Assembly (NCBI RefSeq): GCF_000724545.1
Contig: NZ_JHBV01000041.1
Coordinates: 124,001-188,000 of the forward strand
Source of the DNA: Aureispira sp. CCB-QB1
Lineage (GTDB): Bacteria > Bacteroidota > Bacteroidia > Chitinophagales > Saprospiraceae
Reading direction: 5' to 3'
Length of the DNA stretch: 64,000 nt
Made by a program: the position numbers and the translations under genes. A model generated the notes under the pieces. That model was not told the origin of the DNA and did no database searches. It worked only from the letters and a program-made list of their open reading frames with translations. The first letter of the stretch is position 1, and every line of letters begins with the position of its first letter. This document shows, one piece after another, positions 44,151 through 52,888 of the stretch.

Positions 44151-44475
44151 AAACAGATTTCGTTTGTTCCAAAGAAATAGCGCTTCTTTGAACAGTAATA
44201 ACAGTTTTAGGCGCTATTAATAAAGTAATTTTGTCTTCTTCTAAAGAGGCAATTGTACCGTGTATGCCTCCTATCGTAACTACTTTAGAACCCTTTTTTA
44301 GATTACTAGAAAATGATTTCTGCTCTTTTTGTTCTTTTGCAGACGGTCTAATGATAAAAAAGTACATGACCAAAATTGCTGCTAACATAAATGGCCAAAA
44401 CAAAGGGTTAGCACCAGCTACACCTGCTGCTTCACCTCCCGCCTCTTGCCACAAAAACAATATATTATTCATCAT
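44101..44475 (-). CDS. yajC: Preprotein translocase subunit YajC
   Basis: 124 residues. One membrane segment (~25-45, PLFWPFMLAAILVMYFFIIR) is followed by RPSAKEQKEQKSF, LKKGSKVVTIGGIHGTIASLEEDKITL, the YajC core. It assists the SecDF-YidC complex in the inner membrane. The Ser/Ala-rich tail is lineage-specific. A second Met immediately follows the first, so the start could be 44472. It is cotranscribed with ybbR downstream. Confidence 0.92.
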   Translation of the reverse strand: MMNNILFLWQEAGGEAAGVAGANPLFWPFMLAAILVMYFFIIRPSAKEQKEQKSFSSNLKKGSKVVTIGGIHGTIASLEEDKITLLIAPKTVITVQRSAISLEQTKSVYGSSSATNSSKEPAKA

Positions 44476-44542
44476 TTTGTTTTACAATTTAATGTTGTGT
44501 TTTGTTTTTTTAATAAAATGAAGTGGACAAATATACAAACTT

Positions 44543-45748
44543 CTAAGCCAATTCCATTGCTAAATCCATATCTTTCCAATGTAAAGCAATTTTAGGAGCT
44601 GTAATTCCCTCGGGGAAATGTGCCGTGGCTTGAGTAGATTCAATGGTTGTATCAGCTCCTGCTTGTTTTAGTAATTCTGCCATCTCTAATGGTCCTCCCG
44701 TATCTGCTAAATAGTGTGTTGGTGTCCAGCCATTTGCATCTTGTGCATTGACCATTTTATTTTTTGATAATTTGAAAAATGTTTTCAAACCATCTATTCG
44801 ACCACTTCCTGCCACTTGGTGCAACAGCGTTATTTGATTCCAAGGTTTTTCTTCAAAACTAGCACCATGTTTATGTAATAACTTTATAATATCGCCCACT
44901 CCCGAAGAACAAGCTACTCTCAATGGAGAAATCCCTCTATCATCACTTCTTATTACCGATACGCCACCTTTTACAAGCACTTTGACAACAGCTAAAGCAT
45001 TCAAATATTCTCTATGTTCAAAAGGCGCCCATTCTTGACTGGCAATTCTCTGTTGTTCCTTCAAGGTCATTAAGCGACCAGGTTTAGGCTTGTATTTATT
45101 ATAATCATAATAGTACGCTAAGTAACCTTTTTGCAAGGTACAACGTACAGGCACGCCATTTACCTCATCATCATGCACCCAATTGTCCACTCTAGTACTA
45201 TACAGCGTCCAAAGTGCCTGCAACAAAGCCGTGCTACCATTAGCAGTCACAGCCGAAGTATCTGCTCCTAGTCTTAACAATGATTTTACAACCCCGACAT
45301 TACCTAAAGCGCTCGCAATTAACAAAGGCGTATTCCCATCTGCATCTTTAGCATCTTTGTCACAACCATTTTTCACCAAAGCTACCACCAAGCTTGCAAA
45401 GTTAGAAGCGGCTGCCAAATGAATGGCCATTGCTCCTGAAGTCGTCTGTTGAGTCTTATTCGCTCCTGCTTTTAACAATAAAGTACAAATTGCTTGATGT
45501 CCTTCCTTTGCAGCTAAATGAAGCGGATATAACTGATCTTTATCTGGCAAATTGGGATCAGCACCTTCCTTTAACAACACCTTGACTACCTCAGTGTGTC
45601 CCATCAATGCAGCAGAATGCAAAGCACCAGTATGTGCTCCCAACGCATTGGGATTAGCCCCCCTTTTTACCAAAGACAAAACATCTTTGGCTGCTCCTCC
45701 TTCTACTGCCAAAATCATCTGCTCATCCAATGAGCTTAGCTTTTTCAT
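44543..45748 (-). CDS. Ankyrin-repeat protein, tandem copy 2
   Basis: 401 residues, no signal peptide. Ankyrin repeats run from residue ~10 to ~185 (MGHTEVVKVLLKEGADPNL, EGHQAICTLLLKAGANK and others) and from ~255 to ~375. In between is a ~60-residue non-ankyrin insert with YSTRVDNWVHDD and SQEWAPFEHREYLNAL. The C-terminus ends with PKIALHWKDMDLAMELA. The neighbour at 45754 has exactly the same length and layout, so this is a tandem duplicate. The genes are 5 bp apart and form an operon. A protein-binding scaffold is likely; partner unknown. Confidence 0.85.
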   Translation of the reverse strand: MKKLSSLDEQMILAVEGGAAKDVLSLVKRGANPNALGAHTGALHSAALMGHTEVVKVLLKEGADPNLPDKDQLYPLHLAAKEGHQAICTLLLKAGANKTQQTTSGAMAIHLAAASNFASLVVALVKNGCDKDAKDADGNTPLLIASALGNVGVVKSLLRLGADTSAVTANGSTALLQALWTLYSTRVDNWVHDDEVNGVPVRCTLQKGYLAYYYDYNKYKPKPGRLMTLKEQQRIASQEWAPFEHREYLNALAVVKVLVKGGVSVIRSDDRGISPLRVACSSGVGDIIKLLHKHGASFEEKPWNQITLLHQVAGSGRIDGLKTFFKLSKNKMVNAQDANGWTPTHYLADTGGPLEMAELLKQAGADTTIESTQATAHFPEGITAPKIALHWKDMDLAMELA

Positions 45749-45753
45749 TCCAT

Positions 45754-46959
45754 TTATTTTAGTACTCTTGCCAATTTAGTATCTTTCCAATGCAACGCAA
45801 CTTCTTCAGCAGTACAACCAGGTGGCATACCTGCTCCTCGTCCTTCTTTGCTTTTGATGGCAGGATCAACGCCTTTTTCAAGCAATAAAGTTGCCATCTT
45901 CAAGGGTCCTCCAATATCTGCCAAATAATGCAAAGCCGTCCATCCAAAATCATCTACAGCATTTGCGTCTATTACTGCCCCTAGCTTCAAAAATTGCTCT
46001 AACCCATCTAAGCGACCACTCCCAGAAACTCGATGTAGTGGAGTAGCATTTTGATACCCACGAACATCTAGAACTGCCCCCTTGTCGTAAAGTTGTTGAA
46101 TGACCAATGCCTCCCCAGTATGGCAAGCCATATTGATTGGAGTCTGTTTAGTATCATTAGCAGCATTGACATCCGCCCCTGCTTGGATCAAAAACATAGC
46201 CGTATCTAAGGCATCCAAATACCTCAAATGATTTTTAGGTCCCCAATCTTTGTTTGCGTATATTCTTTGTTCCTCAATAGTCAACAGATCGCCTAATTGA
46301 TCTGCCTCACTTGGATTATAATCTCGATCACATCTAAAGCAACCCTTTTTGATTTCATAACGAATCAAGCGTTCATCTTCTTTCTCTTCGTATATCCACT
46401 CTGCTGTTCTAGTGCCGTACAACTGTCTCAAAGCCTTGATCAATGGCGTATCTCCTCCTAAGTCTTTGTTGTTCGCGTCTGCTCCTGCATCTATCAAAAG
46501 GCGAACAACTTCTGTGTTCCCCAAGCTTGCAGCAGCAGCCAAAGGGGTCAAACCATTAACATCCTGTGCTTCTATATTGGCACCTGCTTCTAACAACACA
46601 GGGATTACCGCAGCATAATTGGACGCAGCGGCTACATGCAGTGCCGTTCCCTTTTGAGAGGTCAAGGCATCAACATTAGCACCAGCATTAATTAATTGTT
46701 TGGCAATTGCCACGTGCCCTCTACTAGAAGCTAGATGTATCGGATAATATCCTTGTACATCGTTTGCATCTGCTTTTGCTCCTTTGCTCAACAACAACTC
46801 AACAACAGTACCATGCCCATTGAATGCAGCACAATGCAAAGCCCCCGAGTTGGGTCCCATTGCATTAGGACTAGCCCCTTCTTCTAGAGCTTTTTGAACT
46901 CCGTCTAAATTGCCAGTTTCTGCGGCAACAACTATTGCTTGATCTAATGTTTCATTCAT
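45754..46959 (-). CDS. Ankyrin-repeat protein, tandem copy 1
   Basis: 401 residues, first gene of the pair. Ankyrin repeats flank an insert (~185-255) with YGTRTAEWIYEE and NKDWGPKNHLRYLDAL, equivalent to the insert of the other copy. The C-terminal EEVALHWKDTKLARVLK matches the paralogue ending IALHWKDMDLAMELA. It has no signal peptide or membrane segment. The pair interrupts the usual order between DUF1573 and yajC and may be a later insertion into that conserved cluster (inference). Confidence 0.85.
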   Translation of the reverse strand: MNETLDQAIVVAAETGNLDGVQKALEEGASPNAMGPNSGALHCAAFNGHGTVVELLLSKGAKADANDVQGYYPIHLASSRGHVAIAKQLINAGANVDALTSQKGTALHVAAASNYAAVIPVLLEAGANIEAQDVNGLTPLAAAASLGNTEVVRLLIDAGADANNKDLGGDTPLIKALRQLYGTRTAEWIYEEKEDERLIRYEIKKGCFRCDRDYNPSEADQLGDLLTIEEQRIYANKDWGPKNHLRYLDALDTAMFLIQAGADVNAANDTKQTPINMACHTGEALVIQQLYDKGAVLDVRGYQNATPLHRVSGSGRLDGLEQFLKLGAVIDANAVDDFGWTALHYLADIGGPLKMATLLLEKGVDPAIKSKEGRGAGMPPGCTAEEVALHWKDTKLARVLK

Positions 46960-46992
46960 AGCTTGATTTATTTAATAAGTAAAATTGTTTAA

Positions 46993-47037
46993 TAGCCGAT
47001 GAGAATTTTCAGTAGGAATACCAAAGCTCATCGGCTA
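46993..47037 (-). terminator. Hairpin downstream of DUF1573 gene
   Basis: TAGCCGATGAG (46993-47003) and CTCATCGGCTA (47027-47037) are exact complements with a 23-base loop, between the DUF1573 stop and the ankyrin start. The T tract is weak, so it may be a terminator or a processing/regulatory hairpin. Confidence 0.5.
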
Positions 47038-47065
47038 GCAAATTTTAGAGCATAAAAAATAAAAC

Positions 47066-47617
47066 TTAGCTATTTTCTTTTTCCTCTCGAGCCGCTTTGT
47101 TCTCTAATTCTTTTTTCTCCGTTTCTGGATTTTTTTCTACAGCACCGACTATTCGAATCTTCGTTTTATTAGGAATTGTATTGGCTGAAATAGTCACGGT
47201 TTTATCTTGTTCTCCATTCTTACCTTTACTACTAAACTTCACTCTGATTTCTCCACCATCACCAGGAGCAATTGGTTCTGAAGGCCACTCTGGTACTGTA
47301 CATCCACAGCTTCCCTGTGCATGACCAATAATCAAGGGATTTTTCCCTACATTCTTAAACTTAAAAATATGTTCTACGGATTCTCCTTCTACTAACGTTC
47401 CAAAATCAAATACCTCTTCTTCAAATTCAATTTTAGCAGCTGTTTCTGGTGAAATAGCTTCGTCTGCGGTTACAGGATTGCTAATTAGTGATGAATTGCT
47501 AATGCCATCCATTTGTTGAACTTCTGTAGCAGTAGGCACTGTTTTTTTAGGTTCATCTGCCGATGAACAAGCCGTAAATACATAAAGGACACTCAATAAC
47601 AAGATTAATTTACTCAT
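47066..47617 (-). CDS. DUF1573 lipoprotein
   Basis: 183 residues. LYVFTACSS is a lipobox (Cys17). FDFGTLVEGESVEHIFKFKNVGKNPLII, QGSCGCTVPEWPSEPIAPG and VKFSSKGKNGEQDKTVTISANT are the DUF1573 Ig-like core, including its CGC motif. A charged Glu/Lys-rich tail follows. It is typical of Bacteroidota and usually lies between nusB and yajC, as seen here with interruptions. Its function is unknown; periplasmic. Confidence 0.92.
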   Translation of the reverse strand: MSKLILLLSVLYVFTACSSADEPKKTVPTATEVQQMDGISNSSLISNPVTADEAISPETAAKIEFEEEVFDFGTLVEGESVEHIFKFKNVGKNPLIIGHAQGSCGCTVPEWPSEPIAPGDGGEIRVKFSSKGKNGEQDKTVTISANTIPNKTKIRIVGAVEKNPETEKKELENKAAREEKENS

Positions 47618-47643
47618 TGTTTATTATTTTATACTATTAATTT

Positions 47644-47824
47644 TAGTACTTCGTGGATTAGCTCCCTGTGGTCGTGAGAGCGCAAGCTTAGTTTTTTAAC
47701 TTTTTTGTAAAAAATTAAAAAAGCATCTTTGCATTATTTTAATTATCAACCCTTTAAAGAATATCGATAATCAAACTGATGCGATTTAGCTGCGCTGCTA
47801 CTGCGTGGTTTCCACGAAGTAATG
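47644..47824 (+). mobile_element. MITE-like element copy D (181 bp)
   Basis: Ends TAGTACTTCGTGGA (47644-47657) and TCCACGAAGTAATG (47811-47824) are inverted repeats with an exact 10-bp core. The left block ATTAGCTCCCTG(T)GGTCGTGAG and right block GCTGCGCTGCTACTGCGTGG are shared with copy E. AATTTT occurs on both outer sides (47639-47644 and 47825-47830), a near-perfect target duplication that overlaps the element's first base. It lies between DUF1573 and the barrel-like gene. Confidence 0.7.
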
Positions 47825-47893
47825 AATTTTTGACACTTCACAAGCTTCCTGTAGCCAATTAATGCGACAGACACCACTATGAAGCAATATTTT

Positions 47894-48529
47894 TTATATT
47901 TTATCTGGCTTTGACTGTTTCGAAAACTCCAATAGCCAAAGTATTCCCCCTGATATAGCCAAATTATCTTTTTGAATAACCAAAGATTTTCGATACTCAA
48001 ACTGTGCTTGCAAATACAACATTTTTGACAGCCTGATGTTCACTCCTGCCCCCATGGGAATTTGAAAATCAAAATTTCCATTTCTTTGGGACAAGTACAA
48101 GCCTCCTACTCCCAACAAAATATAAGGTGCAATCAAAAAGTCTTCTTTCAAAAGGTAATCATTGTTAAACTTATAAACTGCTACCAAATCGCCTCCAAAA
48201 AACAACTCATTTCTTTTTCGCCTAGAACATGGTTGACACAAACTATCTGTCGCATCAAAAATGAGGTGATGTGCATCTATACTACCTATTCTCAAAGGCA
48301 GTCCTATATTCAAAGATTTATTAATATGCCTAAAAAAACCTATTTCCCCAGCATAATTAACATCCTCTGGATGCAATATACGCCCAGGGTTGGCTACTTG
48401 AAAAACGGTATCTAAAGTATTGTAATCTGTAATTACAAACTTATAAGTTAAGCCGTTTTTGGTTGTAGATATTTGGGCAACCACTTGCAGAGACAGGACA
48501 CAACAAAACCATAGGAAAATAATACGCAT
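47894..48529 (-). CDS. Probable outer-membrane beta-barrel protein
   Basis: 211 residues. Signal peptide to about residue 19 (CCVLSLQVVAQ). The mature part is rich in alternating aromatic/polar strands (EIGFFRHINKSLNIGLPLRIG, LLGVGGLYLSQRNGNFDFQIPMGAGVNIRL, MLYLQAQFEYRKSL), typical of a small 8-strand OmpW/OmpA-like barrel. A CxxC (CQPCS) lies in a loop. No specific family is recognised. A terminator hairpin separates it from nusB. Confidence 0.7.
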   Translation of the reverse strand: MRIIFLWFCCVLSLQVVAQISTTKNGLTYKFVITDYNTLDTVFQVANPGRILHPEDVNYAGEIGFFRHINKSLNIGLPLRIGSIDAHHLIFDATDSLCQPCSRRKRNELFFGGDLVAVYKFNNDYLLKEDFLIAPYILLGVGGLYLSQRNGNFDFQIPMGAGVNIRLSKMLYLQAQFEYRKSLVIQKDNLAISGGILWLLEFSKQSKPDKI

Positions 48530-48584
48530 TGATTGGTAGTTTGGTTAAGATTTGCTCACATGAGATGACAAGCTCTATTATTTA

Positions 48585-48624
48585 CAAAAACTTATTCGAG
48601 CACATCCACTCAAATAAGTTTTTG
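48585..48624 (-). terminator. Terminator downstream of nusB
   Basis: CAAAAACTTATT-c-GAG pairs with CTC-a-AATAAGTTTTTG around CACATCCA; it lies 83 bp past the nusB stop. The T run at the minus-strand end supports termination. Confidence 0.75.
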
Positions 48625-48706
48625 TCTATTAAATGTACTAAAAATTACTACATGAAAAAAGTAATTTAATCTAGCAAATTACTACTTTTATTTAGTTTCT
48701 ATTGAA

Positions 48707-49645
48707 TCAATTTTCTTTGAGTCCTCTGCCCTCTTTGCTAATCAACCCCTTTTCCATCAAATCCTTCATCAAACGATCCAAGATACCATTAATAAAACGC
48801 TTACTTTTGTCCGTGCTATAATCCTTCGCTAAACTAACATATTCGTTAATCGTCACTTTGGTTGGAATTGATGGGAAATATAAGAACTCACAAATTCCTA
48901 ATTTGAGCAACAACATATCCAACACAGCAACTCGGTCTTCGTTCCAGTTTTTTAGTTTATCAACGACTAAGTCGTGTAATTCATCGTTGTGACGAATAGC
49001 CTTGTACAATAACTCCTTTCCAAAGTCATGCACAAATTCCTCATTAGGCAATTGAGCAATATAAAACTCATCCTCTTCTGGCAAAGAACGTACAGAACGT
49101 TTGATAGCACCAAAGATCAAAGATTGATCGTCTTCTGAAGTTGGAGAAATATCTTCGAGGTGTTCCAAGAAGTGCTCATTCTCCAGCATAGATTTATATA
49201 AGTTCACCAAACAATACTGGTGTTCTCTAGCTGGCATAGGAGACATTTCTAGGTAGGAATTATAATATTCTGATTTCGCAAAGTTTTGATACAACTTGCG
49301 CACCAAGTCATCGTCAATGATGTTACTCAATTTTTCTTTTCTAATCCTAGCATGAAAATCTTCGTTCTCTCGAAGAGCTTCTAAAACAGGATTTTCATAA
49401 AGCCTAAGAGAAGCTTTTTTATCTTCTTCTGTAGGTACAAATTTTTTAGATTTTATGTCAAAATCTTTCTTTGAATAATTAGCAACCCTTATCAGGTAAA
49501 GCATATTCAACAAATACAAACGATAACTCTCTTGGACTGCTTTGAGATAATCTTTCTCTGCAATGGCAGTATTCGTATGTTCGCTTTGTAAATAAGCATA
49601 TAATGTTTGCAATACCTTGATACGAATATTGTGACGACTAAGCAT
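48707..49645 (-). CDS. nusB: Transcription antitermination factor NusB
   Basis: 312 residues, the long Bacteroidota form with an N-terminal extension of ~180 residues. MLSRHNIRIKVLQTLYAYL opens it. The C-terminal NusB core contains RVAVLDMLLLKLGICEFL, IPTKVTINEYVSLAKDYSTDKSKRFINGILDRL. It binds boxA RNA with NusE in rRNA antitermination. It has a well-formed promoter (-7 TACATTTG at 49701-49708 on the minus strand). Confidence 0.93.
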   Translation of the reverse strand: MLSRHNIRIKVLQTLYAYLQSEHTNTAIAEKDYLKAVQESYRLYLLNMLYLIRVANYSKKDFDIKSKKFVPTEEDKKASLRLYENPVLEALRENEDFHARIRKEKLSNIIDDDLVRKLYQNFAKSEYYNSYLEMSPMPAREHQYCLVNLYKSMLENEHFLEHLEDISPTSEDDQSLIFGAIKRSVRSLPEEDEFYIAQLPNEEFVHDFGKELLYKAIRHNDELHDLVVDKLKNWNEDRVAVLDMLLLKLGICEFLYFPSIPTKVTINEYVSLAKDYSTDKSKRFINGILDRLMKDLMEKGLISKEGRGLKEN

Positions 49646-49700
49646 ACTAAATTATAGATATAAGTATAGTAGTGAGATAAGAACTATTTACATTGAAGTG

Positions 49701-49734
49701 CAAATGTACAAAAAGTTTATAAATGCGTTGTCAA
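49701..49734 (-). promoter_or_regulatory. nusB promoter
   Basis: On the minus strand TACATTTG (49701-49708) is a perfect -7 TAnnTTTG. TTG (49732-49734) upstream may be the -33 element, at a slightly long spacing. It starts 56 bp before the nusB ATG. Confidence 0.6.
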
Positions 49735-49761
49735 TTTACTTTCTTTTTTAAGAAGAGTATT

Positions 49762-49769
49762 TAATTTTG
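49762..49769 (+). promoter_or_regulatory. -7 box for thioesterase gene
   Basis: TAATTTTG is a perfect TAnnTTTG match, 58 bp before the ATG at 49827 and divergent from the nusB promoter. Confidence 0.55.
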
Positions 49770-49826
49770 TGTCCCATAATAAGACTTTATTTAAATCTAT
49801 TATCCAAATTTACTCAAAATAACACC

Positions 49827-50582
49827 ATGCCCGTTCCTAAAGAATTTATTTACGAAGGTGAATTTACCATTCGAACTAGTGAAATTGATCGCGCCAAAAA
49901 AGTCACAGCAACGGCTTTTATTGATTTAATGCAAGAAGCTGCCATGCAAAATGTTATTGAACTCAAAGTTTCTGTTTGGGACATGGCTGAGAAAAACATC
50001 TCTTGGGTTTTGATGCGCAAAAATCTTAAATTATATCGCTTACCTTCTCTTGGAGAAACCATCAAAATACAAACGTATCCTGCTGGTTTTGACAAATTAT
50101 TTACTTATAGAGATTATAAAGTTTTTGATCAAAACAATACGTTGTTAGCTGAATCTTCTTCGACTTGGTTGTTAATGAATACCATTAGACGAAGTATAGC
50201 TAGAATTCCCGAAGAAATTCGTGTGAGAGGTGATTTTGACACCTCTAAATGCCTTCCTCATGCCAAAAACAAATTGCCTAAATTAACAAGAGTGGATCTA
50301 CAAAAAACATTTGTTGTCAACTGGCACGATATGGATTTTAACGAACATCTTAATAATGTACGTTATATGCAGTGGATGTTTGAGACCGTTGATTATTATT
50401 TAAAACATACAGGCAAATTAGAGGAACTGGATATTATTTACAAAGCAGAGTGTTATTGGAAAGATACAGTAGAGGTAAGTACACAAAAAGTAGATGAGAC
50501 GGTCTATTTACATCGTTTGGTGCGCTTATCAGATGGGGAAGAAATTGCTTTGGCAAAAACGACATGGAGCCAAGTCTTATAA
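49827..50582 (+). CDS. Acyl-ACP thioesterase family protein (FatA/FatB-like)
   Basis: 251 residues from the ATG at 49827 (MPVPKEFIYEGEF). The frame extends upstream to 49767, but those residues are unlike the family and lie at the promoter. Two hot-dog domains: FTIRTSEIDRAKKVTATAFIDLMQEAA with WVLMRKNLKLYRLPSLGETI, and NWHDMDFNEHLNNVRYMQWMFE. The second contains the Asp, Asn and His cluster used in catalysis. It releases free fatty acids from acyl carrier protein in the cytoplasm, setting lipid composition. Transcribed divergently from nusB. Confidence 0.88.
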   Translation: MPVPKEFIYEGEFTIRTSEIDRAKKVTATAFIDLMQEAAMQNVIELKVSVWDMAEKNISWVLMRKNLKLYRLPSLGETIKIQTYPAGFDKLFTYRDYKVFDQNNTLLAESSSTWLLMNTIRRSIARIPEEIRVRGDFDTSKCLPHAKNKLPKLTRVDLQKTFVVNWHDMDFNEHLNNVRYMQWMFETVDYYLKHTGKLEELDIIYKAECYWKDTVEVSTQKVDETVYLHRLVRLSDGEEIALAKTTWSQVL

Positions 50583-50733
50583 ATTTATATTAAAAAAATA
50601 CAACTAGCCTACCCTTTTTTTCGTCCTAAAAGCAAGTGTCCTCTTTTGGTATATAGAGTATCTTTTTTATATTAAGGGTTGCTAATCAATCGTTCCCAAA
50701 GCTACAGTATTTTTTTTACTAAAAATAAGATGC

Positions 50734-52887
50734 ATGCACCACCAATTAATTCTTGTGTTAATATTAGTAATGGCATTTCCCAAACTAATATTAACAAAAT
50801 CCCCTTTGTCTCAGCTCACTTTGAGCAATTACCGAAACTACTTCTTATTCATTGCGCTCTTATTTGTTTTTAGTGTTTCAAAATCTTTTGCTCAAGAAAA
50901 GGACAACCCAGAGGCTCAACACAATCATGTAGACCAAGCCTTAATCAACCGCCTTTCTCAAAAAATCGAACAGGCAGAAAACGACTCTATAAAAACGACC
51001 TACATCATGAAACTGGCATATGCCTACCTGTACCATCTCCCTGATTCTACTATCAATGTGGCTCAAAGAGGGTTAAATATTCTAGAAGGGGATACATCTT
51101 CGTGGGTACCTGCTATACAAGTACAACTGATTGCGTTTGTAGGTCATGCCCATCGATTTGGAAGTAGTTTTACAGCAGCAGTTAATGCTTTTCAAAAAAT
51201 GCTAGCGTATAGTATTTCTTGGAATGATAGCAACCTGATTGTACAATCTTATTTTAACATAGCTGCTAGTTACGCAGAACAAGAGAAACACGATTCTGCG
51301 GTTATTTTTGATTTAAAAGCATTAGAAATACAAGAAGCAACTCATTCTAACCAGTTAGGAAAAAGCTATAATAGTGTTGGTTTGGATTATTTGAATGCCA
51401 AACTATTTGACCAAGCTTTGATCTATTTTAATAAAAGTATTGCCCTAAAAAAAAAGAACAAGCAAGATAATTTATTAGGAAATACATACTTTAACCTAGG
51501 AACTACCTATAGAGATCTCGCCAAACAAGATAGTGCCCTTTATTTCTATGAGTTGGCACTTAAAAATGCCAAGATATACAAAGATAGTATCTTCATTATG
51601 CAATCTTTAGAAGCCATAGGTATCATTCACTCTATCAATGGCGATTATGCCCGTGCAAAAGAATACCTATTACAGGCTATTTCTCTTTTTAATTTTTTAA
51701 AACTTCCCTATAACAGTCGAATTGTCAATAGTTATCAAGAGTTGGCAAGGGTTTATATTACAGAGTCTAATTTTGAAGAAGCCGAAAAACTATTAAACAA
51801 AAGCAAACAAATACTTTATAACAATAAGGCTTCTATCAGCAATAGAATGAAGCAAAATTTAGAGCTTTGGCAGTTATTGGCTTGGTCAAAAAAAGATTTT
51901 GCCAATGCAAGAATTTATTCGCAAGAATATGCAGACCTAATAGATACACTGCACCAACGAAATATAGACCAAAAAGTATACAAACTTTTACTTACATACG
52001 AAGATCAACTAAAAGAGCAACGAATCAAGTCATTAGAGCAACAACAAGAAATTTCGAATTTAAAAAACGAACGACTCAACCAAAGTCTTTACTTCATGGT
52101 GATTATCATTATCGTTATGCTTCTTATTGTTGGATTTTTGTATCGTCTGAATAAATGGCGTTCAAAAGTCAATTTGGAATTGGAAACATTAAACAACACC
52201 AAAGACAAGTTATTTAGTATTATTGCTCATGACTTAAAAAATCCATTGTCTGCGTTTCGTTCTATTACTCAATCGCTATCCGAAGACATTTTTGACATCA
52301 GCCGAGACGATTTAGATTATTTTATCAAACAACTCAATACTTCTGCTAGCAATCTCTTCGATTTGCTTCAAAACTTATTGTATTGGTCTATTTCTCAAAC
52401 AGGACGTCTAGAATTTCAGCCTCAGAAAATTACTTTAACTGAGACTACCGACGATGTTTTTAGCCTATTAGAAAGTAGCGCTAATATTAAGAACATTGGA
52501 CTATCCAATACCATCTCCACAGAAACTGTTGCCTGGGCAGATCAAAAAATGACGCACACCATTTTAAGGAATTTAATAGCCAATGCCATTAAGTTTACCC
52601 CTAATGGAGGGAACATATCTGTTTCTTCCAACATCAATAATTCGATGTTGACTATTTCGGTGACTGATACAGGAAAAGGAATCTCACCCCATATTGCCCC
52701 AACACTATTTATGCTCAATTCTAGCAAAAACGAACGAAATGAAGTGGAAGGAAAAGGAACAGGCTTAGGACTTATACTATGCAAGGAATTAGTAGAGCAA
52801 CAAGGCGGAAATATATGGTTAGAAGATACTTCTTCCTTAGGCAGCACCTTTAGTTTTACGCTTCCCACTCCATCCAAAAATATTTAA
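50734..52887 (+). CDS. TPR-containing sensor histidine kinase
   Basis: 717 residues. Hydrophobic N-terminus to ~53 (YFLFIALLFVFSVSKSFAQ, signal-type). Periplasmic TPR repeats run ~80-400 (GKSYNSVGLDYLNAKLFDQALIYF, GNTYFNLGTTYRDLAKQDSALYFYELAL). A membrane helix lies ~450-470 (FMVIIIIVMLLIVGFLY). HisKA with SIIAHDLKNPLSAF puts the phospho-His at 499. HATPase_c contains NAIKFTPNGG, TDTGKGI and GTGLGLILCKEL. This is a common Bacteroidota architecture. It is followed one base after its stop by its response regulator. Confidence 0.92.
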   Translation: MHHQLILVLILVMAFPKLILTKSPLSQLTLSNYRNYFLFIALLFVFSVSKSFAQEKDNPEAQHNHVDQALINRLSQKIEQAENDSIKTTYIMKLAYAYLYHLPDSTINVAQRGLNILEGDTSSWVPAIQVQLIAFVGHAHRFGSSFTAAVNAFQKMLAYSISWNDSNLIVQSYFNIAASYAEQEKHDSAVIFDLKALEIQEATHSNQLGKSYNSVGLDYLNAKLFDQALIYFNKSIALKKKNKQDNLLGNTYFNLGTTYRDLAKQDSALYFYELALKNAKIYKDSIFIMQSLEAIGIIHSINGDYARAKEYLLQAISLFNFLKLPYNSRIVNSYQELARVYITESNFEEAEKLLNKSKQILYNNKASISNRMKQNLELWQLLAWSKKDFANARIYSQEYADLIDTLHQRNIDQKVYKLLLTYEDQLKEQRIKSLEQQQEISNLKNERLNQSLYFMVIIIIVMLLIVGFLYRLNKWRSKVNLELETLNNTKDKLFSIIAHDLKNPLSAFRSITQSLSEDIFDISRDDLDYFIKQLNTSASNLFDLLQNLLYWSISQTGRLEFQPQKITLTETTDDVFSLLESSANIKNIGLSNTISTETVAWADQKMTHTILRNLIANAIKFTPNGGNISVSSNINNSMLTISVTDTGKGISPHIAPTLFMLNSSKNERNEVEGKGTGLGLILCKELVEQQGGNIWLEDTSSLGSTFSFTLPTPSKNI

Positions 52888-52888
52888 A

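Noticed and set aside
49767-49826. Upstream start of the thioesterase
   Set aside because: Codons here overlap the -7 box at 49762-49769 and are unlike the family N-terminus.
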